A stretch of 13,333 bases of DNA from UBA4717 sp045580165 (GTDB taxonomy: Bacteria; Bacillota; Clostridia; Oscillospirales; CAG-272), in the NCBI GenBank assembly GCA_045580165.1, contig JAZNNG010000073.1, forward strand, positions 1 to 13,333, read 5' to 3'. Numbering within the stretch: the first letter of the stretch is position 1; each line of letters begins with the position of its first letter. Positions 1-4,973 of this stretch are shown here, piece after piece. A program made the position numbers and the translations under genes. Below the pieces are notes generated by a model. It saw only the letters and a program-made list of their open reading frames with translations. It did not search any database and was not told the origin of the DNA.

Positions 1-181
1 TATTGCAGATGACCAGCGAAAAATCACCTTGAAACTCTGTGATAATTCTATTTGCTATCTCATTACCGATGAGCAACAAGCGGATGCGCGAGAGATTCTG
101 AAAAATATTGGAGAGTGTGTCCATGTTGACAAAATGAATTGTGCATGGGATTTTATATATGAAGTCTCTGCTGGTAATTAA
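1..181 (+). CDS. C-terminal fragment of an unrecognised protein
   Basis: An open frame runs from base 2 to a TAA at 179-181 and gives the last 59 residues of a protein whose start lies outside the window. It begins IADDQRKITLKLC and ends FIYEVSAGN. The composition is that of a soluble mixed alpha/beta protein (ITDEQQADAREILKNIGECV looks like strand-turn-helix), with three Cys residues and no membrane segment. I do not recognise a family. The next small ORF starts inside its 3' end, so the two may be translationally coupled. Reading as a real gene rests on sensible amino-acid composition and the overlap arrangement; a chance open frame of this length is possible. Confidence 0.5.
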   Translation, partial: IADDQRKITLKLCDNSICYLITDEQQADAREILKNIGECVHVDKMNCAWDFIYEVSAGN

Positions 182-383
182 CAAAGATGAGAGTAATTAC
201 AGAATGGCATCCTTGAATTGTTCACATTTTTCTGCTATAATATTATTGTTCCAAAAGGAGCACGACCTTTACATCTACCTTTGTATCCAAACATCAAAGC
301 CAGTTGAACTGTTGGACAAGCCAAGTATCACTTACTTAAAGAGAATAATGAAATTTTTCTCCGCCGATTTTTCAGAAAATTGA
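159..383 (+). CDS. Small hypothetical protein (74 aa)
   Basis: The ORF starts at ATG 159 (MKSLLVINKDESNYRMASLN) and ends at TGA 381-383. A GTG at 141 in the same frame would add six residues, but TGGGA at 146-150 lies about 8 bases before ATG 159 and favours the shorter form. The start lies 23 bases inside the preceding reading frame, suggesting coupling. The protein has a hydrophobic middle (HFSAIILLFQ, then DLYIYLCIQ) and a basic, Phe-rich tail; it may be a small soluble beta/alpha fold. No family is recognised. It could instead be the remnant of a longer gene, because the region to its right is noncoding and repeat-bearing. Confidence 0.4.
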   Translation: MKSLLVINKDESNYRMASLNCSHFSAIILLFQKEHDLYIYLCIQTSKPVELLDKPSITYLKRIMKFFSADFSEN

Positions 384-414
384 TACCAAACTTTGATACC
401 AAAACAGTACCAAA
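380..414. repeat. Short direct repeats of GATACCAAA type
   Basis: TTGATACCAAA occurs at 380-390 and again at 393-403, and a shortened copy AGTACCAAA follows at 406-414. The copies are 11-13 bases apart, about one helical turn, and start on the stop codon of the small ORF. Closely phased repeats like these can be arm-type sites for an integrase or iterons for a DNA-binding protein, but no such gene is visible in the window. Confidence 0.5.
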
Positions 415-583
415 CGGGCTGAGAACACAGAGAATACAGAGAAAAACGAAGCAAAACGAGCAAAATCTCCGAGAAATTCGCCCAAAATAAGGCGAAAAGT
501 AACTGTGGGAAAGAACCTCAAAGCGAGTGGGAATGACCCACGTAATTCGGCAAAAATACTTCAGCCTCTAAAAGGGAAAAAAA

Positions 584-610
584 CTTTATCCTCGCTCAGC
601 TCGGATAAAG
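584..610 (-). terminator. Hairpin, terminator-like on the minus strand
   Basis: CTTTATCC at 584-591 pairs with GGATAAAG at 603-610 around an 11-base loop. On the plus strand no T-run follows, but on the minus strand the stem is followed by seven or more T residues (the A-run at 577-583), so it would act on minus-strand transcription. No minus-strand gene is visible just to its right, so its client is unclear. Confidence 0.4.
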
Positions 611-630
611 GAGAAGAAAACAAAAAAATC

Positions 631-667
631 AGGACCTTGTTCGCTTTAACGAGGTCCTTTTTCTTTT
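631..667 (+). terminator. Rho-independent terminator
   Basis: AGGACCT at 631-637 pairs with AGGTCCT at 652-658. The stem extends inward through a wobble and GTT/AAC pairs to a loop near 642-647. It is followed by TTTTTCTTTT through 667. This is a standard intrinsic terminator for transcription coming from the left, with no plus-strand gene in the 250 bases before it. Confidence 0.75.
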
Positions 668-696
668 ACTGTTGCACTTGATAGTATAACTCACCA

Positions 697-737
697 TTAA
701 ATGAAAACCACCAGCACTGCTGGTGGTTTTCATTTAA
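697..737. terminator. Perfect 20-bp inverted repeat, bidirectional terminator-like
   Basis: Bases 697-716 are the exact reverse complement of 718-737, with a single C at 717 in the centre. The GC core is CCACCAGCA/TGCTGGTGG, flanked by AAAA on the left arm and TTTT on the right, so a transcript from either strand gives a GC stem followed by U residues. A perfect stem of this length is stronger than most terminators and could also be an extrusion or protein-binding palindrome. Confidence 0.65.
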
Positions 738-745
738 CAATAAAA

Positions 746-778
746 AAATTGCTCACTGAAATTTGCAGTGAGCAATTT
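746..778. terminator. 13-bp hairpin, terminator-like
   Basis: AAATTGCTCACTG at 746-758 pairs exactly with CAGTGAGCAATTT at 766-778 around a 7-base loop. It ends only four bases before the -35 box of the lipoprotein promoter, so it insulates that promoter from upstream transcription. The run of A at 742-748 gives it T-tract character on the minus strand too. Confidence 0.55.
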
Positions 779-781
779 CTA

Positions 782-810
782 TTTACAAAAGGGAGTTAAT
801 AGTATATAAT
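782..810 (+). promoter_or_regulatory. Sigma-A-type promoter of lipoprotein 1
   Basis: TTTACA (782-787), a 17-base spacer and TATAAT (805-810) give a near-consensus vegetative promoter. Transcription would start near 817, leaving a leader of about 30 bases before ATG 848, which has GGAG at 836-839. Confidence 0.8.
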
Positions 811-847
811 GTGATTAGAACTTTGACTAAATTTTGGAGTGATAACT

Positions 848-1960
848 ATGCTCAAAAAAATATTTGCAATATTATTTACAATAACTGCACTTTTCGCGCT
901 TTCTGCGTGCGAACTTTTTTTGCCCGCAAAAAACAACGATGAAGTTGTGACGTTTGACGTTTCTGACTTTACCAAAGTCGAAAGTGAAGTCGACACAACT
1001 GTTGATACAACTGAGGTGGAGTCATCAGAGGAAGATGCTACTACCGAAAGCGAAGTTGTTACCACCGTTGATACAACGGAAGTTACTGCTGAGGCTGAAT
1101 CTTCAAGTGAATCTCAAGATGCTTATACCCCTACACAATATAGCGGAGTCTATAACGGCTCTGAAATCACAATGACGCTTACTTTAACAGACTACACCTA
1201 TTCGCTTTGTCAGTTTGTTCCTCCGGGCTTTAAAAATGGTTATATTCCTCTCTGCTATCACGGAAAAATCGGAGAAGAAAACGAATGTCAGGCGCGTGCT
1301 TTATTTGACAAAAACGGAAAAATGGTTCTTGAACCCATATACGACTACATGGGCAATGTTTCACCTGATGGAAAAGTCGTAGCTTATTTAGCAGATAATG
1401 AAGAGGACCGAGGCAAGCTTACCGGTAATGCAAAGCCATATCTGATTGACCTTAAGAACAATACGATGACTCTTATAACCGAGGAAGAATTAACGGCACA
1501 CCGACTTGCGTTGGAAAACAACACATCGAAAACTATTAATCCGGAGTATTCATTAGTATTAACCAAAGAAGATCGATATAGAGATTATACTCTCTTTGAT
1601 AAATACGGCAATGAATATTACACGTTTAAGGATGCTTTTTCTGCCAATTTTATTTCAGACGAAATAATCAAGTGCAGACGAGAGAAGGACGGTAATATTG
1701 TTGCTGCATTGTTTGATGTAAACGGCACCCGTATTAGTCTTGAAACAGAGAATATAGGAAGTTTTGATGACGGACTTGCAGCCTTTGTTTCCGATGGTAA
1801 ATTAGGCATTATTTCCGACAAGGGTGAAGTGATTATACCTGCACAAATAGAGGTGCAAGACCACTTTTCCGCTTTTAACCCGGGGCTTAAACTTAACGAG
1901 GGACTTATGCGCGTCCAAGTCGACGGAAGACTCGGAATTATTGAGATTGTCAGAAAATGA
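848..1960 (+). CDS. WG-repeat lipoprotein 1
   Basis: Predicted 370-residue surface lipoprotein. ATG 848 is chosen over the in-frame GTG 839 because GGAG (836-839) lies 8 bases before it and the signal peptide then begins MLKK. The signal sequence ends in the lipobox LSAC with the lipidated Cys at residue 21. Residues about 29-95 form an acidic Thr/Glu/Ser linker with repeats of the DTTEV type, probably a wall-spanning spacer. From residue 98 (YSGVYNG) to the end lies a WG-repeat-like beta module. Its clearest unit is near residues 309-335 (DGLAAFVSDGKLGIISDKG), with KLG in place of the usual KWG, and a second unit ends the protein (VDGRLGIIEI). It has its own promoter and terminator. The module is paralogous to the C-terminus of lipoprotein 2 and the middle of lipoprotein 3. 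WG proteins are poorly characterised and the ligand is unknown. Confidence 0.85.
   Translation: MLKKIFAILFTITALFALSACELFLPAKNNDEVVTFDVSDFTKVESEVDTTVDTTEVESSEEDATTESEVVTTVDTTEVTAEAESSSESQDAYTPTQYSGVYNGSEITMTLTLTDYTYSLCQFVPPGFKNGYIPLCYHGKIGEENECQARALFDKNGKMVLEPIYDYMGNVSPDGKVVAYLADNEEDRGKLTGNAKPYLIDLKNNTMTLITEEELTAHRLALENNTSKTINPEYSLVLTKEDRYRDYTLFDKYGNEYYTFKDAFSANFISDEIIKCRREKDGNIVAALFDVNGTRISLETENIGSFDDGLAAFVSDGKLGIISDKGEVIIPAQIEVQDHFSAFNPGLKLNEGLMRVQVDGRLGIIEIVRK
941..1086 (+). repeat. Linker DNA block shared with lipoprotein 3
   Basis: This 146-base block encodes the Thr/Glu linker and aligns without gaps to 7348-7493, offset 6407. By eye there are 5 differences (about 97% identity), higher than in the coding sequence on either side. 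Confidence 0.8.
1361..1510 (+). repeat. WG-module DNA block shared with lipoprotein 2
   Basis: This 150-base block aligns without gaps to 6636-6785, offset 5275. By eye there are 4 differences (about 97% identity). The code just upstream and further downstream is much more diverged between the two genes. Confidence 0.8.
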
Positions 1961-1966
1961 TTATAC

Positions 1967-2002
1967 AAGTGGGGTGTTATAAACATAACTCCCCACTTTT
2001 TT
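1967..2002 (+). terminator. Rho-independent terminator of lipoprotein 1
   Basis: AAGTGGGG (1967-1974) pairs with CCCCACTT (1991-1998). After one mismatch, GTTAT (1976-1980) pairs with ATAAC (1985-1989) around an AAAC loop. Six T residues follow (1997-2002). It separates lipoprotein 1 from the PadR operon. Confidence 0.85.
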
Positions 2003-2005
2003 CTG

Positions 2006-2034
2006 TTGACAGAGCCAATACTTCGTGATATGAT
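2006..2034 (+). promoter_or_regulatory. Sigma-A-type promoter of the padR operon
   Basis: TTGACA (2006-2011), 17 bases, then TATGAT (2029-2034): a consensus -35 and a strong -10. The start would be near 2041, with a leader of about 60 bases. The leader has a short direct repeat (GCGCTTTT and GTGCTTTT, 2058-2074). Autoregulation by PadR is common in the family, but no clear PadR-type palindrome is obvious here. Confidence 0.85.
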
Positions 2035-2101
2035 GTATTATGTAACGTGAGGTAAGAGCGCTTTTAGTGCTTTTCTACATTATCGGCAGAAGGGAGAAGC
2101 T

Positions 2102-2428
2102 ATGGATATTCAACTTAAGCGCGGTATTCTTGACGTGTGCGTGCTTGCCGCTATCAAGAGCGAGGACTCGTACGGGTACAAGATAATCAAGGACCTGAAG
2201 CCCTACATCGAGCTTTCCGAGTCTACATTATATACCATTCTCAAGCGGCTTGAATCGGCGAAGATGCTGACCGTACACACGGCAGAGCACGGCGGCAGAC
2301 TCAGAAAGTATTATCACATAACCGAAAACGGAAGAAGGCGTATTGAGGAGTTCAAGAACGAATGGAAGGAAATTATGTCCATATACAGCTTTGTTACAAA
2401 GGAGGTCGACTCAAATGACCAAGCTTGA
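2102..2428 (+). CDS. PadR family transcriptional regulator
   Basis: A 108-residue short-form PadR protein, made of one winged-helix domain (about residues 3-85) and a C-terminal dimerisation helix. Family signatures are visible: LKRGILDVCVLAAI at the start, SYGYKIIKDL, STLYTILKRLE as the recognition helix, then GGRLRKYYHITENGRRRI as wing and following strand. ATG 2102 is preceded by AGGGAG at 2091-2096. PadR regulators are usually repressors, often released by a hydrophobic ligand, of genes for membrane or efflux functions. In this cassette it most likely controls its own operon. The next gene starts inside its last 14 bases, which suggests translational coupling. Confidence 0.92.
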   Translation: MDIQLKRGILDVCVLAAIKSEDSYGYKIIKDLKPYIELSESTLYTILKRLESAKMLTVHTAEHGGRLRKYYHITENGRRRIEEFKNEWKEIMSIYSFVTKEVDSNDQA

Positions 2429-3008
2429 ATTTATACTTGCGCTGAACGAAAGACTGTCAGTTTTTTCGAAGGAGGATGTTCGTGAGCGCATAAATTTTTA
2501 CAGTGAAATGATAGAGGACCGTGTTGAGGAGGGTATCTCCGAGGAGGACGCGGTCGCGGCGATAGGCTCTGTTGACGAAATAGTCGCGCAGATAAAGGGC
2601 GAGCTATCGCCAACAAAAGAAACGGTGAAGCCGCAAAATCAGGGTCTTGGAGCGTGGGAGATAGTTCTTCTCGTGCTCGGCTTTCCCCTGTGGTTTCCTC
2701 TGCTTATTACCGCAGTGGCGGTGGCCTTTTCGATTTTCGTAACGCTTTGGTCGGTGATAATATCACTGTGGTCTGTGTTTGCTTTGCTTGCCGTATGCGC
2801 GTTTTCGGCGGTGTTTTCCGGTGCGGTGCTTGCTTTTGGTCCAAGCGCACTTTTAGGCTTTGCTATGATAGGCGCAGGTCTTGTGCTTACGGGAGCTTCG
2901 ATTTTATTCTTCTTCGTTTGCAGGGCGGCAAGCGCGGGTACGGCTTGGCTTACAAAGATGATCGTGCGCGGAATAAAAAGATGCTTTACTAAAAAGGAGG
3001 CGGCGTAA
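2415..3008 (+). CDS. DUF1700-type (HAAS domain) membrane protein
   Basis: A 197-residue protein. ATG 2415 is chosen because AAAGGAGG (2398-2405) lies 9 bases upstream; a longer in-frame ATG at 2343 lies inside padR and lacks such a site. Residues 1-60 are a soluble helical domain with the pattern typical of DUF1700/HAAS proteins (LNERLSVFSKEDVRERINFYS, EEGISEEDAVAAIGSVDEI). A short linker follows, then about 100 hydrophobic residues forming roughly four membrane helices (about 78-175), and a basic end (GIKRCFTKKEAA). Proteins of this type regularly sit between a PadR regulator and a DUF4097 protein. The N-terminal domain is thought to interact with the PadR partner and so link the membrane to the regulator. 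That role is inferred from family context. Confidence 0.85.
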   Translation: MTKLEFILALNERLSVFSKEDVRERINFYSEMIEDRVEEGISEEDAVAAIGSVDEIVAQIKGELSPTKETVKPQNQGLGAWEIVLLVLGFPLWFPLLITAVAVAFSIFVTLWSVIISLWSVFALLAVCAFSAVFSGAVLAFGPSALLGFAMIGAGLVLTGASILFFFVCRAASAGTAWLTKMIVRGIKRCFTKKEAA

Positions 3009-3913
3009 TGAGTACGAAAACAAAATGGTGGCTTATCACAGCTATCTTATTTATAATAGTCGGCGGAATTATTTTCGGAGGTGTTCTGAATATGTTAAAA
3101 TGGGATTTTTCAAAGCTTTCGACTGTGAAGCTTGAAACGAACGGTCACGAAATAAACGAAGGATATCGGGATATTCTGATAGAAACGAAAGAGGCTGCCG
3201 TTGAGCTTGTGCCGTGGAATGAACCCAAGACCCTTGTAGTCTGTGAGGAGGCAAAAAACACAAAGCACTCGGTGACACTTGAAGACGGTGCACTTGTTAT
3301 AAAGGTTGTCGACACGCGCAAATGGTATGACTATATAAGCCTTTTTAACTTCAATAGCCCGAAGATAACCGTATATCTCCCCGAAGGCGGATACGGTGAC
3401 TTGAATATAAGGTCAAGAACGGGAGATGTCGTTATTCCGAGTGACTTTGGCTTTGACGGAATTGATATTTCACTCAGTACGGGCGACGTTACCTGTTTTG
3501 CAAAGTCGGGAGGAGTCAAGATAAAGACCTCGACGGGACACGTAAGCCTCACGGACACCGAGCTCGGCGACGTTATGATAAACGTCGACACGGGCAGAGT
3601 GGTTTTGGAAAACGTGACCTGCAACAGACTTGAATCGGACGGTGACACGGGCAATATCACACTTAAAAACGTGATAGCCTCGGGCAGATTTGATATCGAG
3701 CGAAGCACGGGTAATGTCAAATTTGACAGATGTGACGCCGCCGAAATATCTGTTGAAACCGATACGGGCAGTATCACGGGCACGCTTCTTTCGGACAAGG
3801 TGTTCTTTGCCGAGACCGATACGGGCAGAGTGAGCGTGCCAAAGACTGTAAGCGGCGGCAGATGCGAGCTTGACACCGACACGGGCAATATAAAAATTGA
3901 AGTTGTCCGCTAA
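3008..3913 (+). CDS. DUF4097 beta-solenoid membrane-anchored protein
   Basis: A 301-residue protein whose ATG overlaps the previous stop by one base (TAATG), with AAGGAGG at 2994-3000. One N-terminal membrane segment (about residues 8-30) anchors it, with the rest probably outside. After a beta-rich region comes a solenoid from about residue 135 to the end. It is built on repeats of (S/T)-T-G-x-V/I: RTGDV, STGDV, STGHV, DTGRV, DTGNI, STGNV, DTGSI, DTGRV, DTGNI, about 17-24 residues apart. This is the DUF4097 (putative adhesin) fold, related to LiaG/YvlB-like proteins of envelope stress operons. No catalytic residues are recognised. It closes the padR operon, followed by a terminator about 50 bases downstream. 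Confidence 0.88.
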   Translation: MSTKTKWWLITAILFIIVGGIIFGGVLNMLKWDFSKLSTVKLETNGHEINEGYRDILIETKEAAVELVPWNEPKTLVVCEEAKNTKHSVTLEDGALVIKVVDTRKWYDYISLFNFNSPKITVYLPEGGYGDLNIRSRTGDVVIPSDFGFDGIDISLSTGDVTCFAKSGGVKIKTSTGHVSLTDTELGDVMINVDTGRVVLENVTCNRLESDGDTGNITLKNVIASGRFDIERSTGNVKFDRCDAAEISVETDTGSITGTLLSDKVFFAETDTGRVSVPKTVSGGRCELDTDTGNIKIEVVR

Positions 3914-3964
3914 GCGTTCCAAAGCTGCGGCGACTGTCGGTATAACTTGCAATAAATTTTATGT

Positions 3965-3997
3965 AAAAAGCCAACTGATTTTGTCAGTTGGCTTTTT
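3965..3997. terminator. Bidirectional rho-independent terminator
   Basis: AAAAAGCCAACTGA (3965-3978) pairs perfectly with TCAGTTGGCTTTTT (3984-3997) around TTTTG. The A-run on the left arm and T-run on the right let it end both the padR operon and the convergent minus-strand gene that stops at 4000. Confidence 0.9.
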
Positions 3998-3999
3998 TG

Positions 4000-4200
4000 C
4001 TATTTGCGGGTGGGCTTTACGTTGACGTCGGGGTTTATGTTTCCATCAATCGCGCCGTTTTGTTCCTCGAATGCTTTGATGTTTTCTCTTATCAGAACGA
4101 GAACGTGACTGTTGACGCTTCTGCCCTCGTAGTCGGCAACGTATGCGATTTTATTTAACATTTCTTCCTCGATTCTTATCGAAACGCTCTTAATAGCCAT
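4000..4200 (-). CDS. Ribbon-helix-helix (Arc-type) DNA-binding protein
   Basis: A 66-residue minus-strand protein starting at 4200, with GGAG at 4211-4208, 7 bases before the start. The N-terminus MAIKSVSIRIEEEMLNKI is a classic RHH strand followed by helix A. The turn EGRSVN leads into helix B (SHVLVLIRENIKAF). The last 18 residues are a polar tail (NGAIDGNINPDVNVKPTRK). RHH dimers bind DNA with their paired strands and usually act as repressors or as antitoxins. No toxin partner lies next to it. A perfect inverted repeat sits just upstream (4212-4238), a plausible operator for autoregulation. Confidence 0.85.
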   Translation of the reverse strand: MAIKSVSIRIEEEMLNKIAYVADYEGRSVNSHVLVLIRENIKAFEEQNGAIDGNINPDVNVKPTRK

Positions 4201-4211
4201 AAAATCACTCC

Positions 4212-4238
4212 AAAATAAATATATTGTATATTTATTTT
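4212..4238. promoter_or_regulatory. Perfect 12-bp inverted repeat, candidate operator
   Basis: Bases 4212-4223 (AAAATAAATATA) are the exact reverse complement of 4227-4238, spaced by TTG. It abuts the RBS of the minus-strand RHH gene and lies in its promoter or leader. Very AT-rich sequence makes chance palindromes more likely, but 12 paired bases without a mismatch is notable. Confidence 0.5.
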
Positions 4239-4268
4239 ATGCAAATTATGTAATATAATATTCAAAAC

Positions 4269-4285
4269 GGATATACGGTATATCC
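4269..4285. promoter_or_regulatory. Palindrome GGATATAC-G-GTATATCC, candidate operator
   Basis: GGATATAC (4269-4276) and GTATATCC (4278-4285) are exact reverse complements around one G. A second palindrome, CAAAATATTTTG, overlaps its end at 4285-4296. Both lie in the divergent region between the RHH gene and the broken GHR-motif gene, where a shared regulator would bind. Confidence 0.5.
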
Positions 4286-4307
4286 AAAATATTTTGAAGG
4301 TGATGTT

Positions 4308-4845
4308 ATGGATGATTTGATTTTACATAGTTGTTGTTTTTTGGTCATAGAAAAATAACAGAAACAAAAGAATTGGTTTTGAAAATAAAAAATGAGGTAG
4401 AGAAACTTATCATTAATGAAAACGTGCAAACTTTTTTGTTTGGCAGCAAAAGTCAGTTCGATGATTTGTGCTATGAAATAGTAAGTGAATTGAAAGTGAA
4501 ATATGAACGCGTGAAAAGGGTATACGTGAGGGCGGAGTTTCCCGATATTGACGAGGAATACAGAGAGTATCTTTTGAAAAGATAGAAGAAACCTATTTTC
4601 CCGACGGAAACAGAGGTGCAGGAAGGGCTACTTACGTGGAACGGAATTTTGAATTGATAAATAAGAGCACGTTCTGTATTTGCTATTATGACGTACAATA
4701 TAGCGTTCCTGATAAAAAGAAAAATATCCGTCCAAGCGATATTGCGCTGAAAAGCGGAACGGCTATTGCTTATAACTACGCAGTAAAGAAATCCAAAAGG
4801 ATTATAAATGTAATCGACTGCAAGCCTCAAAATATCGACGAATAG
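4308..4845 (+). pseudogene. GHR-motif (SLOG-like) protein, broken by two -1 frameshifts
   Basis: Three reading frames join into one protein of about 179 residues. ATG 4308, with GAAGGTG upstream at 4297-4303, gives MDDLILHSCCF. One base is missing in the T-run 4337-4342, after which the frame continues FGHRKITETKE, then FLFGSKSQFDDLCYEI and VYVRAEFPDIDEEY, to a TAG at 4583-4585. A second missing base near 4583 restores EETYFPDGNRGAGRATYVE, then LKSGTAIAYNYAVKKSK and IINVID, ending at TAG 4843-4845. The CCFFGHR start, the GSKSQFD segment and the SGTAIAY segment resemble small Rossmann-type SLOG/DUF1273-like proteins of Clostridia, proposed to bind nucleotide ligands. That assignment is from memory of the family. 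Either the gene is decayed, or the two shifts are assembly errors. Confidence 0.65.
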
Positions 4846-4868
4846 GAGCGAAAATTCAACGAATAGGA
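4838..4868 (+). repeat. 10-bp direct repeat ACGAATAGGA
   Basis: ACGAATAGGA at 4838-4847 recurs at 4859-4868, exactly 21 bases on (two helical turns), just upstream of the -35 box at 4877. It could be an activator site or a small duplication at the end of the broken gene. Confidence 0.4.
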
Positions 4869-4876
4869 CTAAACTG

Positions 4877-4905
4877 TTGCTTTTGCCGTCAGTCGGTGAT
4901 ATACT
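4877..4905 (+). promoter_or_regulatory. Extended -10 promoter of the lipoprotein 2-3-4 operon
   Basis: TTGCTT (4877-4882), 17 bases, and TATACT (4900-4905) preceded by TG at 4897-4898. The start would be near 4912, with a leader of about 62 bases to ATG 4974. No terminator separates it from the broken gene upstream. Confidence 0.7.
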
Positions 4906-4973
4906 TAAAACAAATTAAAATTTATAAAAATAGTGACCAAAATTTATACTGCAAGAACTCGGAGGTATTTTCA

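Larger units (their letters stand above)
384..781. other. Noncoding, hairpin-rich intergenic stretch
   Basis: About 400 bases without a credible gene on either strand. After the direct repeats comes an A-rich, low-complexity part (ACACAGAGAATACAGAG, then AAAACGAAGCAAAACGAGC). Small inverted repeats follow: TTCGCC/GGCGAA at 477-482 and 491-496, and GTGGG/CCCAC at 527-531 and 537-541. Four stronger hairpins then lie between 584 and 778 and are listed separately. No tRNA, rRNA or CRISPR pattern is seen. The stretch looks like the junction between an unrelated left-hand element and the lipoprotein region. Confidence 0.6.

Noticed and set aside
380..778. Possible CRISPR array or tRNA in the repeat- and hairpin-rich region
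   Set aside because: The repeats are only about 9-11 bases with 2-4 base gaps, and the hairpins differ from each other in sequence. No cloverleaf or T-loop sequence is found.
796..1065. Minus-strand Ser/Val/Thr-rich frames opposite the lipoprotein linkers (also near 4922-5152, 7158-7496 and 8893-9219)
   Set aside because: Antisense of acidic Thr/Glu repeats always gives Ser/Val/Thr-rich frames. They start within the linkers and run into the leader regions without signals of their own.
954..1175. Open frame inside lipoprotein 1, with a matching one at 7361-7582 in lipoprotein 3
   Set aside because: Both are +1-frame shadows of the repetitive Thr/Glu linker. They look conserved only because the linker DNA is nearly identical. 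No ribosome binding site is seen and the Leu/Lys-rich product is implausible.
3331..3952. Two overlapping minus-strand frames (185 and 160 aa) opposite the DUF4097 gene
   Set aside because: They arise from the repeated ACGGGC-type codons of the solenoid read backwards. They lack credible starts and the plus-strand gene is clearly real.
4471..4830. Minus-strand frame of 119 aa opposite the broken GHR-motif gene
   Set aside because: The plus-strand reading gives coherent family-like blocks in three frames, while the minus-strand product is Ser/Tyr/Phe-rich without motif or ribosome binding site.
4000..4845. Toxin-antitoxin pair made of the RHH protein and its neighbour
   Set aside because: The genes are divergent, not in one operon, and the neighbour resembles a SLOG-like protein and not a known toxin family. 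The RHH tail is also short of a typical toxin-binding region.
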